DNA of 64,000 bases, from assembly GCF_022538055.1 (NCBI RefSeq), contig NZ_JAKZAM010000017.1:47465-111464 (forward strand). Direction: 5' to 3'. Position 1 is the first letter of the stretch; each line of letters begins with the position of its first letter. Under the pieces are notes generated by a model. It searched no databases. It saw only the letters and a list, made by a program, of their open reading frames with translations, and was not told the origin of the DNA. The DNA is from Cognataquiflexum nitidum. GTDB taxonomy: Bacteria > Bacteroidota > Bacteroidia > Cytophagales > Cyclobacteriaceae. Positions 27,709 to 36,934 of the stretch are shown here, in pieces. Both the position numbers and the translations under genes were made by a program.

Positions 27709-28665
27709 CTATCCTCTACTGCCAAAAACCCTATCCCGCTCAAAAGTTTCGATGTGCCGCTGCTTTTTACTTTCGAATATATCTTCCAATGTGATTAAAA
27801 TCCCAGTTTCTTCCACCGCTCCAAACTCATCATTCATCGCTGTCCCAAATGATTTCATGCTTGGTGACAAGTTCATATAAGTATTGATCAAGGAAGGAAT
27901 GTTTTCACCCAAAGCCCGTACCCTGCTATTAAGAACTTTATACCCTTCTTTGTAACCCAAACCATTGAGCTGTTCGGAAAATTCTGAAATGTCAGTTTCA
28001 TAAGTTAAAAACAATTCGGGATGAGGAGCCACAAGTTTTTCTTTATCCGGAAAATAATACTGCATAAAATAGAGTAAAAAGTCCCTTGCTTCCCTATTGT
28101 AATGCGGATACATCGTCACTTTTCCAAAGAGGTATTTGATTTCAGGATTGAGTTTTACCACGGCTCCGAGTCCATCCCAGAGGTTGTCTAAGGAAAAAAT
28201 ACCTTTCCTATTATCAAGGCTGGGTTGGTATTGTGGCTGGACAAAAGACCTTCCAAGCTCAATCGTGTAAGGAATATATTCTTGAATAAATTTGTCAGAA
28301 AATGTAAATAAATGGGCCGTAGAGAGATTGATATTTCCCTCTTTGTCAAAGCCGGCTTCCTTGCATTTGATCAACCTGTAGCCGGCTACGATTTCTTCAT
28401 CTTCAGGATTCCAAGTGATAAGTTGTTGGTAACAATTAGGGAGAATGTCATTGTCATCAATGTCAGCAGCAAGGCCCGTCCCACCGCCAGCATGCCTAAA
28501 TGTCAATTCCCTTAACCTTCCAATTTCCCTCATGGTATTGGGGGCATTATGGTGGTTGACCAAATAAATCAGGTTGTTTCCGTTGTTAGAATAACGCAAA
28601 AACCTTTCAGGAGTAAGCTCTCTTTTTATTGACTCTCTGTCTACTGCAGGGATTACCGCTTGCAT
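27709..28665 (-). CDS. glsB: GNAT-type N-acyltransferase, GlsB-like
   Basis: A 318-residue protein of the OlsB/GlsB acyltransferase group. IGRLRELTFRHAGGGTG at about 48-64 is the conserved N-terminal segment, ELGRSFVQPQYQP at about 139-151 the core motif, and the remainder matches the long Bacteroidota form. In Bacteroides thetaiotaomicron GlsB adds a 3-hydroxy fatty acid to glycine, and GlsA O-acylates the product to make glycine lipids. The adjacent PlsC-like gene makes the same role likely. The name is by analogy; ornithine or serine head groups cannot be excluded. Confidence 0.75.
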   Translation of the reverse strand: MQAVIPAVDRESIKRELTPERFLRYSNNGNNLIYLVNHHNAPNTMREIGRLRELTFRHAGGGTGLAADIDDNDILPNCYQQLITWNPEDEEIVAGYRLIKCKEAGFDKEGNINLSTAHLFTFSDKFIQEYIPYTIELGRSFVQPQYQPSLDNRKGIFSLDNLWDGLGAVVKLNPEIKYLFGKVTMYPHYNREARDFLLYFMQYYFPDKEKLVAPHPELFLTYETDISEFSEQLNGLGYKEGYKVLNSRVRALGENIPSLINTYMNLSPSMKSFGTAMNDEFGAVEETGILITLEDIFESKKQRHIETFERDRVFGSRG

Positions 28666-28676
28666 AAATCTATCAT

Positions 28677-29492
28677 TTAGGCCATTTTATACACAATCTG
28701 TTTTACTTCCTCGGCCCATTCGCTTTCACTTTTTGACTTATCAAAATAACTGTAAGGAATTGGTTTTCCTATATGGATGATAACTTTTTTACCTCTTTGA
28801 GAAAACATTTCATCGGGCAAATAAAACATTTCAATATTTGTTTTGATACCGATTCGTTTCCTTAGGTTGGCGAAGTTATAGAAGAAATTTGAATTTCTTC
28901 CTTCAATAAAAACCGGTACAATGTCCTTTTGGTACTTTTTGGATTTGCTGATGAAACTTTTCTTCCATTCAAGGTCTTTGATTCCTATAGGCTGCTTCCT
29001 TGAGACCAAACCTGCGGGAAAAACCAAAACAGCATAGTTTCCTGCATACGTATCCTCAATCAACCTGGAAACATCCCTGCTGTTGGTTCCCAACTTATTA
29101 ACAGGGACAAACAAAGGCTCAAAGTTTTTGATATTGGTTAGAATATCATTGACCAAAAACCTCAGGTCAGTTCTGTATTTGCCCAATGCATACATAAAAG
29201 CTATTCCGTCCATTCCGCCCAAGGGGTGGTTGGAAGCAAAAATCACAGGTCTGTCAAGGGGAATGTTTTCGGCGCCGGTCAGAGTTACTTCCACTCCAAA
29301 TTCTCCTATTAGGGCATTGACAAACTCCATCCCATGGAGATGGCCAATATTTGCCATGACTTTGTTTATTTCATCTTCATGGACTACTTTTTTGACGTAA
29401 TTGATTACAAAACTCGGCAGCCACTTATGTAGTCTTGCATTCTTGCCTTTGAATACTTGGTCTATATCAATAAAGGGCTTTCGCTTTTCCAC
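28677..29492 (-). CDS. glsA: PlsC-like O-acyltransferase, GlsA-like
   Basis: A 271-residue hemolysin-type acyltransferase. The catalytic motif is ASNHPLGGMDG (H-x5-D) near residue 90, and VFPAGLVSRKQ provides the second motif. It sits 11 bp upstream of the GlsB-like gene, so the two are one operon. In Bacteroides the order is glsB then glsA; here it is reversed. It should acylate the hydroxyl group of the N-acyl amino acid in the membrane, giving phosphorus-free lipids. Confidence 0.72.
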   Translation of the reverse strand: MEKRKPFIDIDQVFKGKNARLHKWLPSFVINYVKKVVHEDEINKVMANIGHLHGMEFVNALIGEFGVEVTLTGAENIPLDRPVIFASNHPLGGMDGIAFMYALGKYRTDLRFLVNDILTNIKNFEPLFVPVNKLGTNSRDVSRLIEDTYAGNYAVLVFPAGLVSRKQPIGIKDLEWKKSFISKSKKYQKDIVPVFIEGRNSNFFYNFANLRKRIGIKTNIEMFYLPDEMFSQRGKKVIIHIGKPIPYSYFDKSKSESEWAEEVKQIVYKMA

Positions 29493-29723
29493 TTTGAATG
29501 GGTGAGGTCAATCTATGATTAAGCATTTTTATTATAACTAGCTAGTTACCAATGTAAACCGAAACGTATTGGTACTACAAGTTTCTTTTTATGCAATTTT
29601 GTGAAATCACATGGCTAAAAATACAAAAATTTTAATTTGTGCCACCTATAATTTGATATCATCAAAAATTAGTTTTCTTGAACCATATGAGAATTAAAAT
29701 GTTTCAATCCTAAACACATACAA

Positions 29724-30557
29724 ATGAAACTTGCCATAACAGGACCCACATCAGGAATCGGAGCAGTTGCTTTCTCCAAGCTTACCCCATATTTTAATGA
29801 GATTTTTTTGGTCGCCAGGAATGAATCAAAGGCCAACAAGCTGATCCAAACCCTCTCACTCAATGATCAAAAAAAGGTGACTTTCATCTATTGTGACCTG
29901 ACAGATATGGACACGGTAGTTGCGGCAGCCAAAAGCATAAAAGAAAAAACGACCTCTTTAGATGTATTGATCAATAATGCCGGTGGTATTTTTCAAAACA
30001 AAGAAATTACCAAAGATGGGTTTGAAATGAGCCTTGCGGCCAACCATTTGGGTCATTTTCTTTTAACTCATCACCTCCTGCCTTTGCTTTTGGATTCCCC
30101 AAGCCCAAAGGTCATCAATGTAAGTTCAGAAGCCCATCGCGCGGCAAAAGTTGACTTCAATGACTTGAATTATCACCACAAAAAATTCAGTTCTTTCCTT
30201 TCTTATGCCAATGTGAAGCTTTTCAATATTTTGTTTACCAAATCCCTTTCAGAAAAATTGGGAGAAAAAGGAATGAGTGCATTTGCCCTACATCCGGGTG
30301 TAGTCAAAACCAATTTCGGAAAAGAAACTTCCGGGATATTTGGTTTCTTTTGGAAATTAGCTGCTCCATTTATGATCACAGCCGAGGAAGGTGCGAAGAC
30401 CACCATCTACTTGGCAATGACTAAAATTGATCAGAAATTTTCCGGAGGTTACTTCAAGAAAAGCAAGCCAATAAAACCCTCTCCTCAAGCAAATTCAAAA
30501 AAAATGAGAGACAGACTGTGGAAAGAAAGTGAAATTTTACTGAAAAAATGGCTTTAA
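29724..30557 (+). CDS. Short-chain dehydrogenase/reductase
   Basis: A 277-residue SDR with a complete active site: TGPTSGIG at 6-13 binds NAD(P), NNAG at 84-87 stabilises the fold, and S134/S135 with Y161 and K165 (YANVK) form the catalytic set. The C-terminal part (HPGVVKTNFG, KTTIYLA) resembles retinol-dehydrogenase or WWOX-type SDRs. The substrate is not known. A retinal link to the rhodopsin operon 2.4 kb away is speculative, since this subgroup acts on many lipophilic carbonyls. Confidence 0.85.
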   Translation: MKLAITGPTSGIGAVAFSKLTPYFNEIFLVARNESKANKLIQTLSLNDQKKVTFIYCDLTDMDTVVAAAKSIKEKTTSLDVLINNAGGIFQNKEITKDGFEMSLAANHLGHFLLTHHLLPLLLDSPSPKVINVSSEAHRAAKVDFNDLNYHHKKFSSFLSYANVKLFNILFTKSLSEKLGEKGMSAFALHPGVVKTNFGKETSGIFGFFWKLAAPFMITAEEGAKTTIYLAMTKIDQKFSGGYFKKSKPIKPSPQANSKKMRDRLWKESEILLKKWL

Positions 30558-30576
30558 CACAGGTGTTTAAAAAAAC

Positions 30577-30605
30577 AAAAGGAGGATAAATACCCTCCTT
30601 TTTGT
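30577..30605. terminator. Terminator between convergent SDR and surE
   Basis: A stem AAAAGGAGG / CCTCCTTTT with an 8-base loop and flanking A/T runs, immediately before the surE stop codon. Usable from both sides. Confidence 0.82.
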
Positions 30606-31388
30606 TTATAGTTCATCCCAGTTCCACTCTTCATTGATCTGGCTGATGGCATGGTGGGCAGTCAGGTCATATTGACATGGTACAATGGAAACAAAATTGT
30701 TGGCTATGGCCCACTCGTCATTGTCCTCACCTTTGTCATAATTCACAAAGTTGCCTGCCATCCAAAAATATTTTCTCCCATTTGGATCAAATCTTTCCGA
30801 AAATTCTTCCTGCCACTTGGCATGTGCTTGCCGGCAGACTTTGACACCACGTATCGCTTCATTTCTTTTGGGTGGAAAGTTTACATTCAGGGCAACTCCT
30901 TTGGCAATTCCATTCTCCAAAACCTGCTTTGCGATTTTGTAAACATATTCTTCCACATGGCTAAAGTCTGCTTTGGAGGAATAGTCGCAAAGACTAAAGC
31001 CAATGGAGGGAAGGCCTTCTAAAGCCCCTTCTATCGCAGCGGACATTGTCCCGGAATACAATACCGAAATGGAAGTATTGCTGCCATGGTTGATTCCACT
31101 GACCACAAGATCCGGCTGCCTGTCTTTCATCACATGGTGTTTTGCCAGCTTAACGCAATCCGCAGGAGTACCGGAGGATTTGTAAGCAACTACATCCTCA
31201 AAAATATCTTCTTCGTACAGTCTTAATGTTTCCCCGATGGTGATGGCGTGACCCATTCCAGACTGGGGACTGTCGGGTGCCACCACAACCACATCCCCTA
31301 GTTTTTTCATCACATTAACCAATACCCTGATGCCTTTGGAGGTGATTCCATCATCGTTGGAAACCAAAATCAATGGTTTTTTTGACAT
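30606..31388 (-). CDS. surE: 5'/3'-nucleotidase SurE
   Basis: A 260-residue metal-dependent nucleotidase. LVSNDDGITSKGI at 9-21 gives the metal ligands D12 and D13. APDSPQSGMGHAIT and VSGINHGSN are the other two family motifs. It dephosphorylates nucleoside 5'- or 3'-monophosphates in the cytosol and is linked to stationary-phase survival. It follows an unknown secreted-protein gene by 5 bp. Confidence 0.95.
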   Translation of the reverse strand: MSKKPLILVSNDDGITSKGIRVLVNVMKKLGDVVVVAPDSPQSGMGHAITIGETLRLYEEDIFEDVVAYKSSGTPADCVKLAKHHVMKDRQPDLVVSGINHGSNTSISVLYSGTMSAAIEGALEGLPSIGFSLCDYSSKADFSHVEEYVYKIAKQVLENGIAKGVALNVNFPPKRNEAIRGVKVCRQAHAKWQEEFSERFDPNGRKYFWMAGNFVNYDKGEDNDEWAIANNFVSIVPCQYDLTAHHAISQINEEWNWDEL

Positions 31389-31393
31389 AAAAA

Positions 31394-32029
31394 TTATTTT
31401 ATTTGATTGTAGTAAGCTGTGATTCGAAGCAAATCGCCTCGCTGATCGTGGGTTAGCCTATTTTTCCTCATATACAACTCCACTTCGTCAGACCTGTCAT
31501 TCAAAATATCCAGAAGCTCCTTTTTCTTTTGGGAGTACTTCTGGATATTTCCGTCCTTAAGAAAATAAAAATTAAAGGCCAACCTGTAAGCACCTGACAA
31601 AGGAGGCCCCCAAATAGGATTCATGACCATGGGAGAGTACATTCCCATCCCTCTGTTATCGGTAGTGATATATTCCCTGCACAATAAAACGATGTTATTG
31701 CCTTCGGTCAAAATTTCAAAGAAAATGGGCGTTTCATATTCTCCCGTAAGGGAGTAAGGCAAGGAATAGAATGTTCTTATCCCGCCATATTGCTCATCGA
31801 AGATTTCAAAATTGACTACATTGGAAGCTCCAAAAGTTTCAATTCCACTGTTTTGAAGTTGCACAAGGTTATTGTCCAAGTCATATTTTAAAGTTCCCTG
31901 AAAGACTTGACCGCTGGTGGTTGTGATTTGCCCTTTATGCCATAACTGTGATGGAAATTGCCCATTTTGGGCAAATGCAGAAAGACAAATTATCAGTAAG
32001 AAGAACAATGTTAGCTGTATGTACCTCAT
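31394..32029 (-). CDS. Secreted protein of unknown function
   Basis: A 211-residue protein with a signal peptide (MRYIQLTLFFLLIICLSAFAQ). The N-terminal half is strand-rich (GQVFQGTLKYDLDNNLVQLQ ... NVVNFEIFD) and resembles the beginning of Bacteroidota surface proteins with a small beta-roll. The C-terminal half is helical and charged (KYSQKKKELLDILND). I recognise no family. The gene sits upstream of surE in the same operon, with only 5 bp between them. Confidence 0.65.
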   Translation of the reverse strand: MRYIQLTLFFLLIICLSAFAQNGQFPSQLWHKGQITTTSGQVFQGTLKYDLDNNLVQLQNSGIETFGASNVVNFEIFDEQYGGIRTFYSLPYSLTGEYETPIFFEILTEGNNIVLLCREYITTDNRGMGMYSPMVMNPIWGPPLSGAYRLAFNFYFLKDGNIQKYSQKKKELLDILNDRSDEVELYMRKNRLTHDQRGDLLRITAYYNQIK

Positions 32030-32139
32030 CTCATTCAGTTATTGGGTTTAAGTGAATAACGAATCCTAAATTGAATTGGTTGATACAATTTAAATTTTGT
32101 TCGGCATAAAATCGAATTTTATACTGACGATCAAATTCA

Positions 32140-33363
32140 TTATTTGACATTTTTAAGAATGTTATGCCCCATCTTGTCACGTTTGGTGGTAAGGTACTTT
32201 TCGTTATGTGGATTAGGAGCTATTTCAATTGGGATTTGCTCCACTATCTGAAGACCATATCCTAGTAGGCCTACTCTTTTTGTTGGATTATTGGAAATCA
32301 GCCTTATTTTGCTCACTCCCAAATCCCTTAGTATCTGTGCCCCTACTCCATAATCTCTTTTATCCATCGGCAAACCAAGTGCAAGATTGGCTTGAACAGT
32401 GTCCATTCCCTGTTCTTGGAGTTTATAGGCTTTGAGCTTATTCAACAATCCAATGCCTCTCCCTTCCTGGTTCATGTATAAAACGACTCCTTTACCTTCT
32501 TTTTCGACCATTTCCATGGCTTTGTGAAGCTGAGGTCCGCAGTCGCACCTGCAGCTCCCGAAAATATCTCCTGTAATACAGGAAGAATGTACCCTGACCA
32601 TGATGGGTTCATCGGTTGTCCATGAACCTTTGATCAAAGCAAGATGTATATCATCTGTGTTGGTCTGTCTAAATGCTATTAGGTCAAAATCCCCCAATTT
32701 GGTGGGTAGGTCCACACCTATTTCTCTTTTAATAAGGCTTTCATTTTTTAACCTGTACGCAATCAAATCCTTAATCGAAACCAACTTGAGACCGAACCGC
32801 TTTGCTACGTCCACAAGGTCGGGCAATCTCGCCATTGTACCATCGTCATTCATGATTTCCACGAGCACACCGGCCGGAGACAATCCCGCAAGTCTTGCAA
32901 AATCTATTGCAGCTTCTGTATGACCTGACCTTCTCAGCACCCCTCCCCTTTTGGCCTTAAGTGGGAAAATATGTCCGGGCTTGCCCAATTCATCGGGATG
33001 TATGCTGTCATCAATCAAGGCACGGATGGTTTTGGCACGGTCACTTGCCGAAATCCCCGTGGTACAGCCATGTCCAATGAGATCGACAGATATGGTAAAG
33101 GGAGTTTCAAACGCAGCTGTATTATTGCCTACCATAAGTTGTAATCCCAATTGGTCGCACCTGTCTTCAATCAACGGTGCACAAATCAGACCCCTTCCGT
33201 GGGTGGCCATAAAATTGATGATTTCGGGAGTTACTTTCTCTGCTGCACAGATAAAATCCCCTTCATTTTCCCTGTCTTCATCATCTACAACAATGATAAC
33301 CTCCCCATTTTTTATTGCATTTACCGCCTCCTCTATTGGATCGAGTTGAATTGAATTTGACAT
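32140..33363 (-). CDS. ribBA: Bifunctional DHBP synthase / GTP cyclohydrolase II
   Basis: A 407-residue riboflavin enzyme. The N-terminal RibB part starts [35 protein letters not shown] and carries [11 protein letters not shown] and [14 protein letters not shown]. The C-terminal RibA part has the zinc ligands in [16 protein letters not shown] and the [10 protein letters not shown] motif. I chose ATG 33363; a longer frame to 33471 would add 36 residues with no match and overlap dnaG. The enzyme supplies both precursors of riboflavin. No FMN riboswitch is visible in the 85-bp gap upstream. Confidence 0.93.
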   Translation of the reverse strand: MSNSIQLDPIEEAVNAIKNGEVIIVVDDEDRENEGDFICAAEKVTPEIINFMATHGRGLICAPLIEDRCDQLGLQLMVGNNTAAFETPFTISVDLIGHGCTTGISASDRAKTIRALIDDSIHPDELGKPGHIFPLKAKRGGVLRRSGHTEAAIDFARLAGLSPAGVLVEIMNDDGTMARLPDLVDVAKRFGLKLVSIKDLIAYRLKNESLIKREIGVDLPTKLGDFDLIAFRQTNTDDIHLALIKGSWTTDEPIMVRVHSSCITGDIFGSCRCDCGPQLHKAMEMVEKEGKGVVLYMNQEGRGIGLLNKLKAYKLQEQGMDTVQANLALGLPMDKRDYGVGAQILRDLGVSKIRLISNNPTKRVGLLGYGLQIVEQIPIEIAPNPHNEKYLTTKRDKMGHNILKNVK

Positions 33364-33448
33364 GGTTGATTTTTGAATTCTGAATAATATGGTGGCAAAA
33401 TTAGTACCCTTTGCTTTACAAAACAGGATTTCACCAATTAAAGTTTGG

Positions 33449-35386
33449 TCAATAGCTGACAACAATGCCAAGTTGCCTATCTATCTCGACCTGAAATTTT
33501 TTGAGTTCCATATAGACTTCAATTCTTTGGCTGATCTCTTCCACTGCCAATTTCTCTTCTTCAGCCTCTTTGATTTTCTGTTTTGCCTCTTCAAGCAATT
33601 TTTTTATCACTTTTTTCTTCAAATGCAAAACGTTGTCATAAACAGTCTTGGCTAAATCATCCGCTTCATGGTGTGTGAAAATCTGAAATCTTTTTTCCCA
33701 AAGTGTAGAGAGTTCATACTTTCTTGTGATCAGATGAATTACTTCATTTTTGACTTCATGGTCACCAAAATTCAAAAAATATTCGGGTTGAGGAAGTATC
33801 CCTTCCGAAAGCGCGTTTTTGTAGATAGTCAGAATCTTATTAAAAACAGCTGTTTCAAAGGTGAGTTCTGCAGTTTCCTGAAGCAGGTATTCACAAACCC
33901 TCGTTTCCTCAGATACCATCTCAAATCCATAACTTACCAAAAGCCGCATCATCTCTCTTTCCTGAATATGTATAAGAGAAGAGGATGAGGAAGGAGTTTC
34001 CTTAGAGGGAAGGAGCTCCTCAAAGTTGGTTTCAGTCTCTATGTCTCTTTGCTCCCTAAAGAATTTATCCTTTTCTGATTTGATAAAAATCTTATTCAGC
34101 TCTGTCTGTATGATATCCTCATCAATATCGAGAAGATTTGCGGACTGTTTGATATACACTGAACGGAGGATGGGATCGGGAATTTTACCCAAACTGCCAA
34201 CCACCTGACGGATGAGGTCCGCTTGCTTGATCGGGTCTTTGGAAGCTTCTTCAGCAAAAAGACCGATTTTAAAGGCTATAAAATCTTGCGCTTTTTCTTC
34301 CAGGTATTCCTTAAAAGCAAGTGAACCCACTTTTCTTGAATAACTGTCAGGATCCTCACCTTGGGGAAATACAACAGCCTTGACATTAAGACCTCCTTCG
34401 AGGATCATATCAATTCCCCGAAGGGATGCTTTGATACCTGCCGAATCGCCATCATACAATACGGTAATGTTGTCGGTAAAGCGTTTGATAAGTTTTATCT
34501 GATTTTCGGTAAGGGATGTCCCAGATGAGGCTACAACATTCTCTATACCCCCGAGATGCATCGAAACCACATCTGTATACCCTTCTACGAGGTAGCAGTT
34601 TTCCTTTTCCCTGATGGATTTTTTCGCTTGAAAGATCCCATACAAAACATCACTTTTGTGGTAAACCTCTGTTTCAGGGGAATTGATGTATTTGGGTTGC
34701 TTTTTGTCCTGCGTCAGAATCCTAGCTCCAAATCCGATGGGTTTTCCACCCAAATTATGGATAGTGAATGTGACTCGTCCTCTGAACCGGTCATAAAGTC
34801 TTTCGGATTCACCTTCTTTTTGAAGGATCAAACCTGCTTTTAGTAAAATTTCTTCAGAATGTCCTGCCTGCTTTGCGGCTTTGAGCAGATGGTCCCAACC
34901 ATCCAAGGCATAGCCAAGGTCAAACTTCTCGATGATAGAAGGGTTAAATCCCCTTTCTTTGAAATAACTGAGACCAATGGCTTTCCCTTCTTCAGACTGG
35001 AGGTTTTTTACAAAAAAATCCTTTGCAAAATTCAGTGCTATGTAAAGACTTTCTCTTTCATTAAATGCCTGAACAGCCTCGGGGGTAACCTGCTTGTCTT
35101 CCTCGATTTCGATTCCATATTTTTGTGCCAAATGCCGGATCGCCTCATTGAAACCTATACCTTCGATATCCATCACAAATTGGATAGGATCCCCAGCTTT
35201 GCCACATCCAAAACATTTATAAATCTGCTTGGCAGGAGAAACGGAAAATGACGGAGTACTTTCACTGTGAAAAGGACAGCAAGCCCAAAGATTCTGCCCT
35301 TTCTTTTTTAAAGGCACATAATCATTGACCACCTCCTCGATGTCCACCCTTTCCCTGACCTTGTCCGTGGTATTTCTGCTTATCAC
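33449..35386 (-). CDS. dnaG: DNA primase
   Basis: A 645-residue primase. The CHC2 zinc-binding domain has C37, H40, C58 and C61 (CCPFH ... YKCFGCG). The catalytic TOPRIM segment reads [12 protein letters not shown] and [14 protein letters not shown]. The C-terminal ~180 residues, rich in E and K helices, form the helicase-binding region. It makes RNA primers for Okazaki fragments. The length is typical for Bacteroidota. Confidence 0.95.
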   Translation of the reverse strand: MISRNTTDKVRERVDIEEVVNDYVPLKKKGQNLWACCPFHSESTPSFSVSPAKQIYKCFGCGKAGDPIQFVMDIEGIGFNEAIRHLAQKYGIEIEEDKQVTPEAVQAFNERESLYIALNFAKDFFVKNLQSEEGKAIGLSYFKERGFNPSIIEKFDLGYALDGWDHLLKAAKQAGHSEEILLKAGLILQKEGESERLYDRFRGRVTFTIHNLGGKPIGFGARILTQDKKQPKYINSPETEVYHKSDVLYGIFQAKKSIREKENCYLVEGYTDVVSMHLGGIENVVASSGTSLTENQIKLIKRFTDNITVLYDGDSAGIKASLRGIDMILEGGLNVKAVVFPQGEDPDSYSRKVGSLAFKEYLEEKAQDFIAFKIGLFAEEASKDPIKQADLIRQVVGSLGKIPDPILRSVYIKQSANLLDIDEDIIQTELNKIFIKSEKDKFFREQRDIETETNFEELLPSKETPSSSSSLIHIQEREMMRLLVSYGFEMVSEETRVCEYLLQETAELTFETAVFNKILTIYKNALSEGILPQPEYFLNFGDHEVKNEVIHLITRKYELSTLWEKRFQIFTHHEADDLAKTVYDNVLHLKKKVIKKLLEEAKQKIKEAEEEKLAVEEISQRIEVYMELKKFQVEIDRQLGIVVSY

Positions 35387-35575
35387 TTTTTTTCTAGATT
35401 TTGGGATTCAAAGATAAAAAGTATTCCATCATAAAATAGGTGGGATTTAATACGAAACTTATTGGCATAGAAGAAAGTTAATCAATTTGGAATATTTAAT
35501 GGATCCAATACAAGATAGGTTTTTCAATTACTATAATTAAAACCTATTTTGCAGACGGGTTTACATTGTTTAAAA

Positions 35576-36667
35576 ATGAATATAGAAAAAAGCGACATTC
35601 TTAAAGCACTTTCGAAGGTACAGGATCCTGATTTGAAAAAGGATTTGGTGACTTTAGGCATGATACAAAATCTGGAAGTCTCCGGAAATAGAATCGGATT
35701 TAAAGTTGTACTTACCACGCCTGCCTGTCCGCTCAAGGAAGTCATCAAAAATAATTGCATAGAAGTCTTAGAGGAGACATTTGGAAAGGAAATTGATTTG
35801 GATATTCACATGACTTCCAATGTTACAAGTAGCAGGGCAAATGCACCACTTCTTCCAAAGGTGAAAAATATTATTGCCATAGCTTCAGGAAAAGGCGGAG
35901 TAGGGAAATCTACTACAGCCTCCAATCTTGCGGTCGCTCTTGCCAAAATGGGAGCCAAAGTCGGCTTGATAGATGCTGACATATCAGGTCCTTCTATTCC
36001 TATAATGTTTAATGTCGAAGCCGAACAGCCTTCAGTTAAACAGGTAGAAGGGAAAAACATCATTTTGCCTATCGAACAATATGGTGTCAAATTGATGTCA
36101 ATTGGTTTCTTAACACCGGCAGACTCTGCTGTAGTATGGAGGGGTCCAATGGCAAGCTCTGCTTTGAAACAATTTATCGGTGATGTGGAATGGGGGGAAT
36201 TGGATTACCTGCTTATTGACTTACCGCCGGGGACTTCTGATATCCACTTGACCATGGTACAAACGGTGCCTGTGACCGGTGTCGTCATTGTAACTACCCC
36301 ACAAAAAGTGGCCTTAGGAGATGCAACGAAAGGTTTGACCATGTTTAGACAACCTCAAATTAACGTACCCATCTTAGGTGTTGTGGAAAATATGGCTTAT
36401 TTTTCGCCGGAGGAATTGCCTGATAACAAGTACTACTTGTTTGGAAAAGAAGGGGGAAAGAGACTTGCCGAAAGGTTTGACGTGCCTCTGCTTGGAGAAA
36501 TACCCATCGTCCAAAGCATAAGGGAAAGTGGTGATTCAGGCTTCCCCGCAGTATTGAAAACGGGCGTTACTGAAAAAGCATTTTCTGCCTTAGCTGAAGC
36601 AGTCGCAAGACAGATTGCTATTCGAAACGCTGAAAAAAACAAAACTGAAGTTGTACAAGTAAATTGA
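35576..36667 (+). CDS. Mrp/ApbC iron-sulfur cluster carrier ATPase
   Basis: A 363-residue P-loop ATPase. Residues about 1-85 are a MIP18/FeoS-like (DUF59) domain (KVQDPDLKKDLVTLGMI ... TTPACPLK). The deviant Walker A is GKGGVGKST at 105-113, and the rest is a ParA-like Mrp domain. It carries and transfers Fe-S clusters. The ATG at 35576 is preferred over the one at 35549 because of the DUF59 alignment. A NifU-like gene follows 8 bp later, a pairing that suits cluster assembly. Most Bacteroidota Mrp proteins lack the CxxC pair seen elsewhere; none is obvious here. Confidence 0.92.
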   Translation: MNIEKSDILKALSKVQDPDLKKDLVTLGMIQNLEVSGNRIGFKVVLTTPACPLKEVIKNNCIEVLEETFGKEIDLDIHMTSNVTSSRANAPLLPKVKNIIAIASGKGGVGKSTTASNLAVALAKMGAKVGLIDADISGPSIPIMFNVEAEQPSVKQVEGKNIILPIEQYGVKLMSIGFLTPADSAVVWRGPMASSALKQFIGDVEWGELDYLLIDLPPGTSDIHLTMVQTVPVTGVVIVTTPQKVALGDATKGLTMFRQPQINVPILGVVENMAYFSPEELPDNKYYLFGKEGGKRLAERFDVPLLGEIPIVQSIRESGDSGFPAVLKTGVTEKAFSALAEAVARQIAIRNAEKNKTEVVQVN

Positions 36668-36675
36668 TAAAATAA

Positions 36676-36924
36676 ATGAGTTCCCCATTAATTGAAAAAA
36701 TAGAAGCAGCATTGGACAGCATCAGACCCTATTTAGAGGCTGATGGAGGAAATGTGAAGGTTGTGGAAATCACAGATGATTTTACACTTCGTTTAGAATT
36801 GACAGGTGCCTGTAGTTCATGTCCCATGTCCACGATGACACTAAAAGCAGGAGTAGAAGAGGCAATAAAAAGGGCCGTTCCTGAAATCATCAAAGTGGAA
36901 GCTGTCAATATTTTAGTTGCTTAA
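36676..36924 (+). CDS. NifU-like (Nfu) Fe-S scaffold protein
   Basis: An 82-residue stand-alone NifU C-terminal domain. RPYLEADGGNVKVVEI and TGACSSCPMSTMTLK hold the conserved DGG and the C46-x2-C49 pair that binds a bridging [4Fe-4S] cluster. It follows the Mrp gene by 8 bp and probably passes clusters to or from it. The size is normal for this class. Confidence 0.93.
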   Translation: MSSPLIEKIEAALDSIRPYLEADGGNVKVVEITDDFTLRLELTGACSSCPMSTMTLKAGVEEAIKRAVPEIIKVEAVNILVA

Positions 36925-36934
36925 AAATACGCGG

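Noticed and set aside
29724..30557. SDR as part of the retinal pathway
   Set aside because: It resembles retinol-dehydrogenase-type SDRs but is unlinked by operon or direction to the rhodopsin cassette, so a function cannot be assigned.
33364..33448. FMN riboswitch upstream of ribBA
   Set aside because: The 85-bp gap is too short and shows none of the conserved RFN-element segments.
33364..33471. N-terminal extension of RibBA
   Set aside because: The 36 extra residues do not fit the family and would overlap dnaG; the family start is the ATG at 33363.
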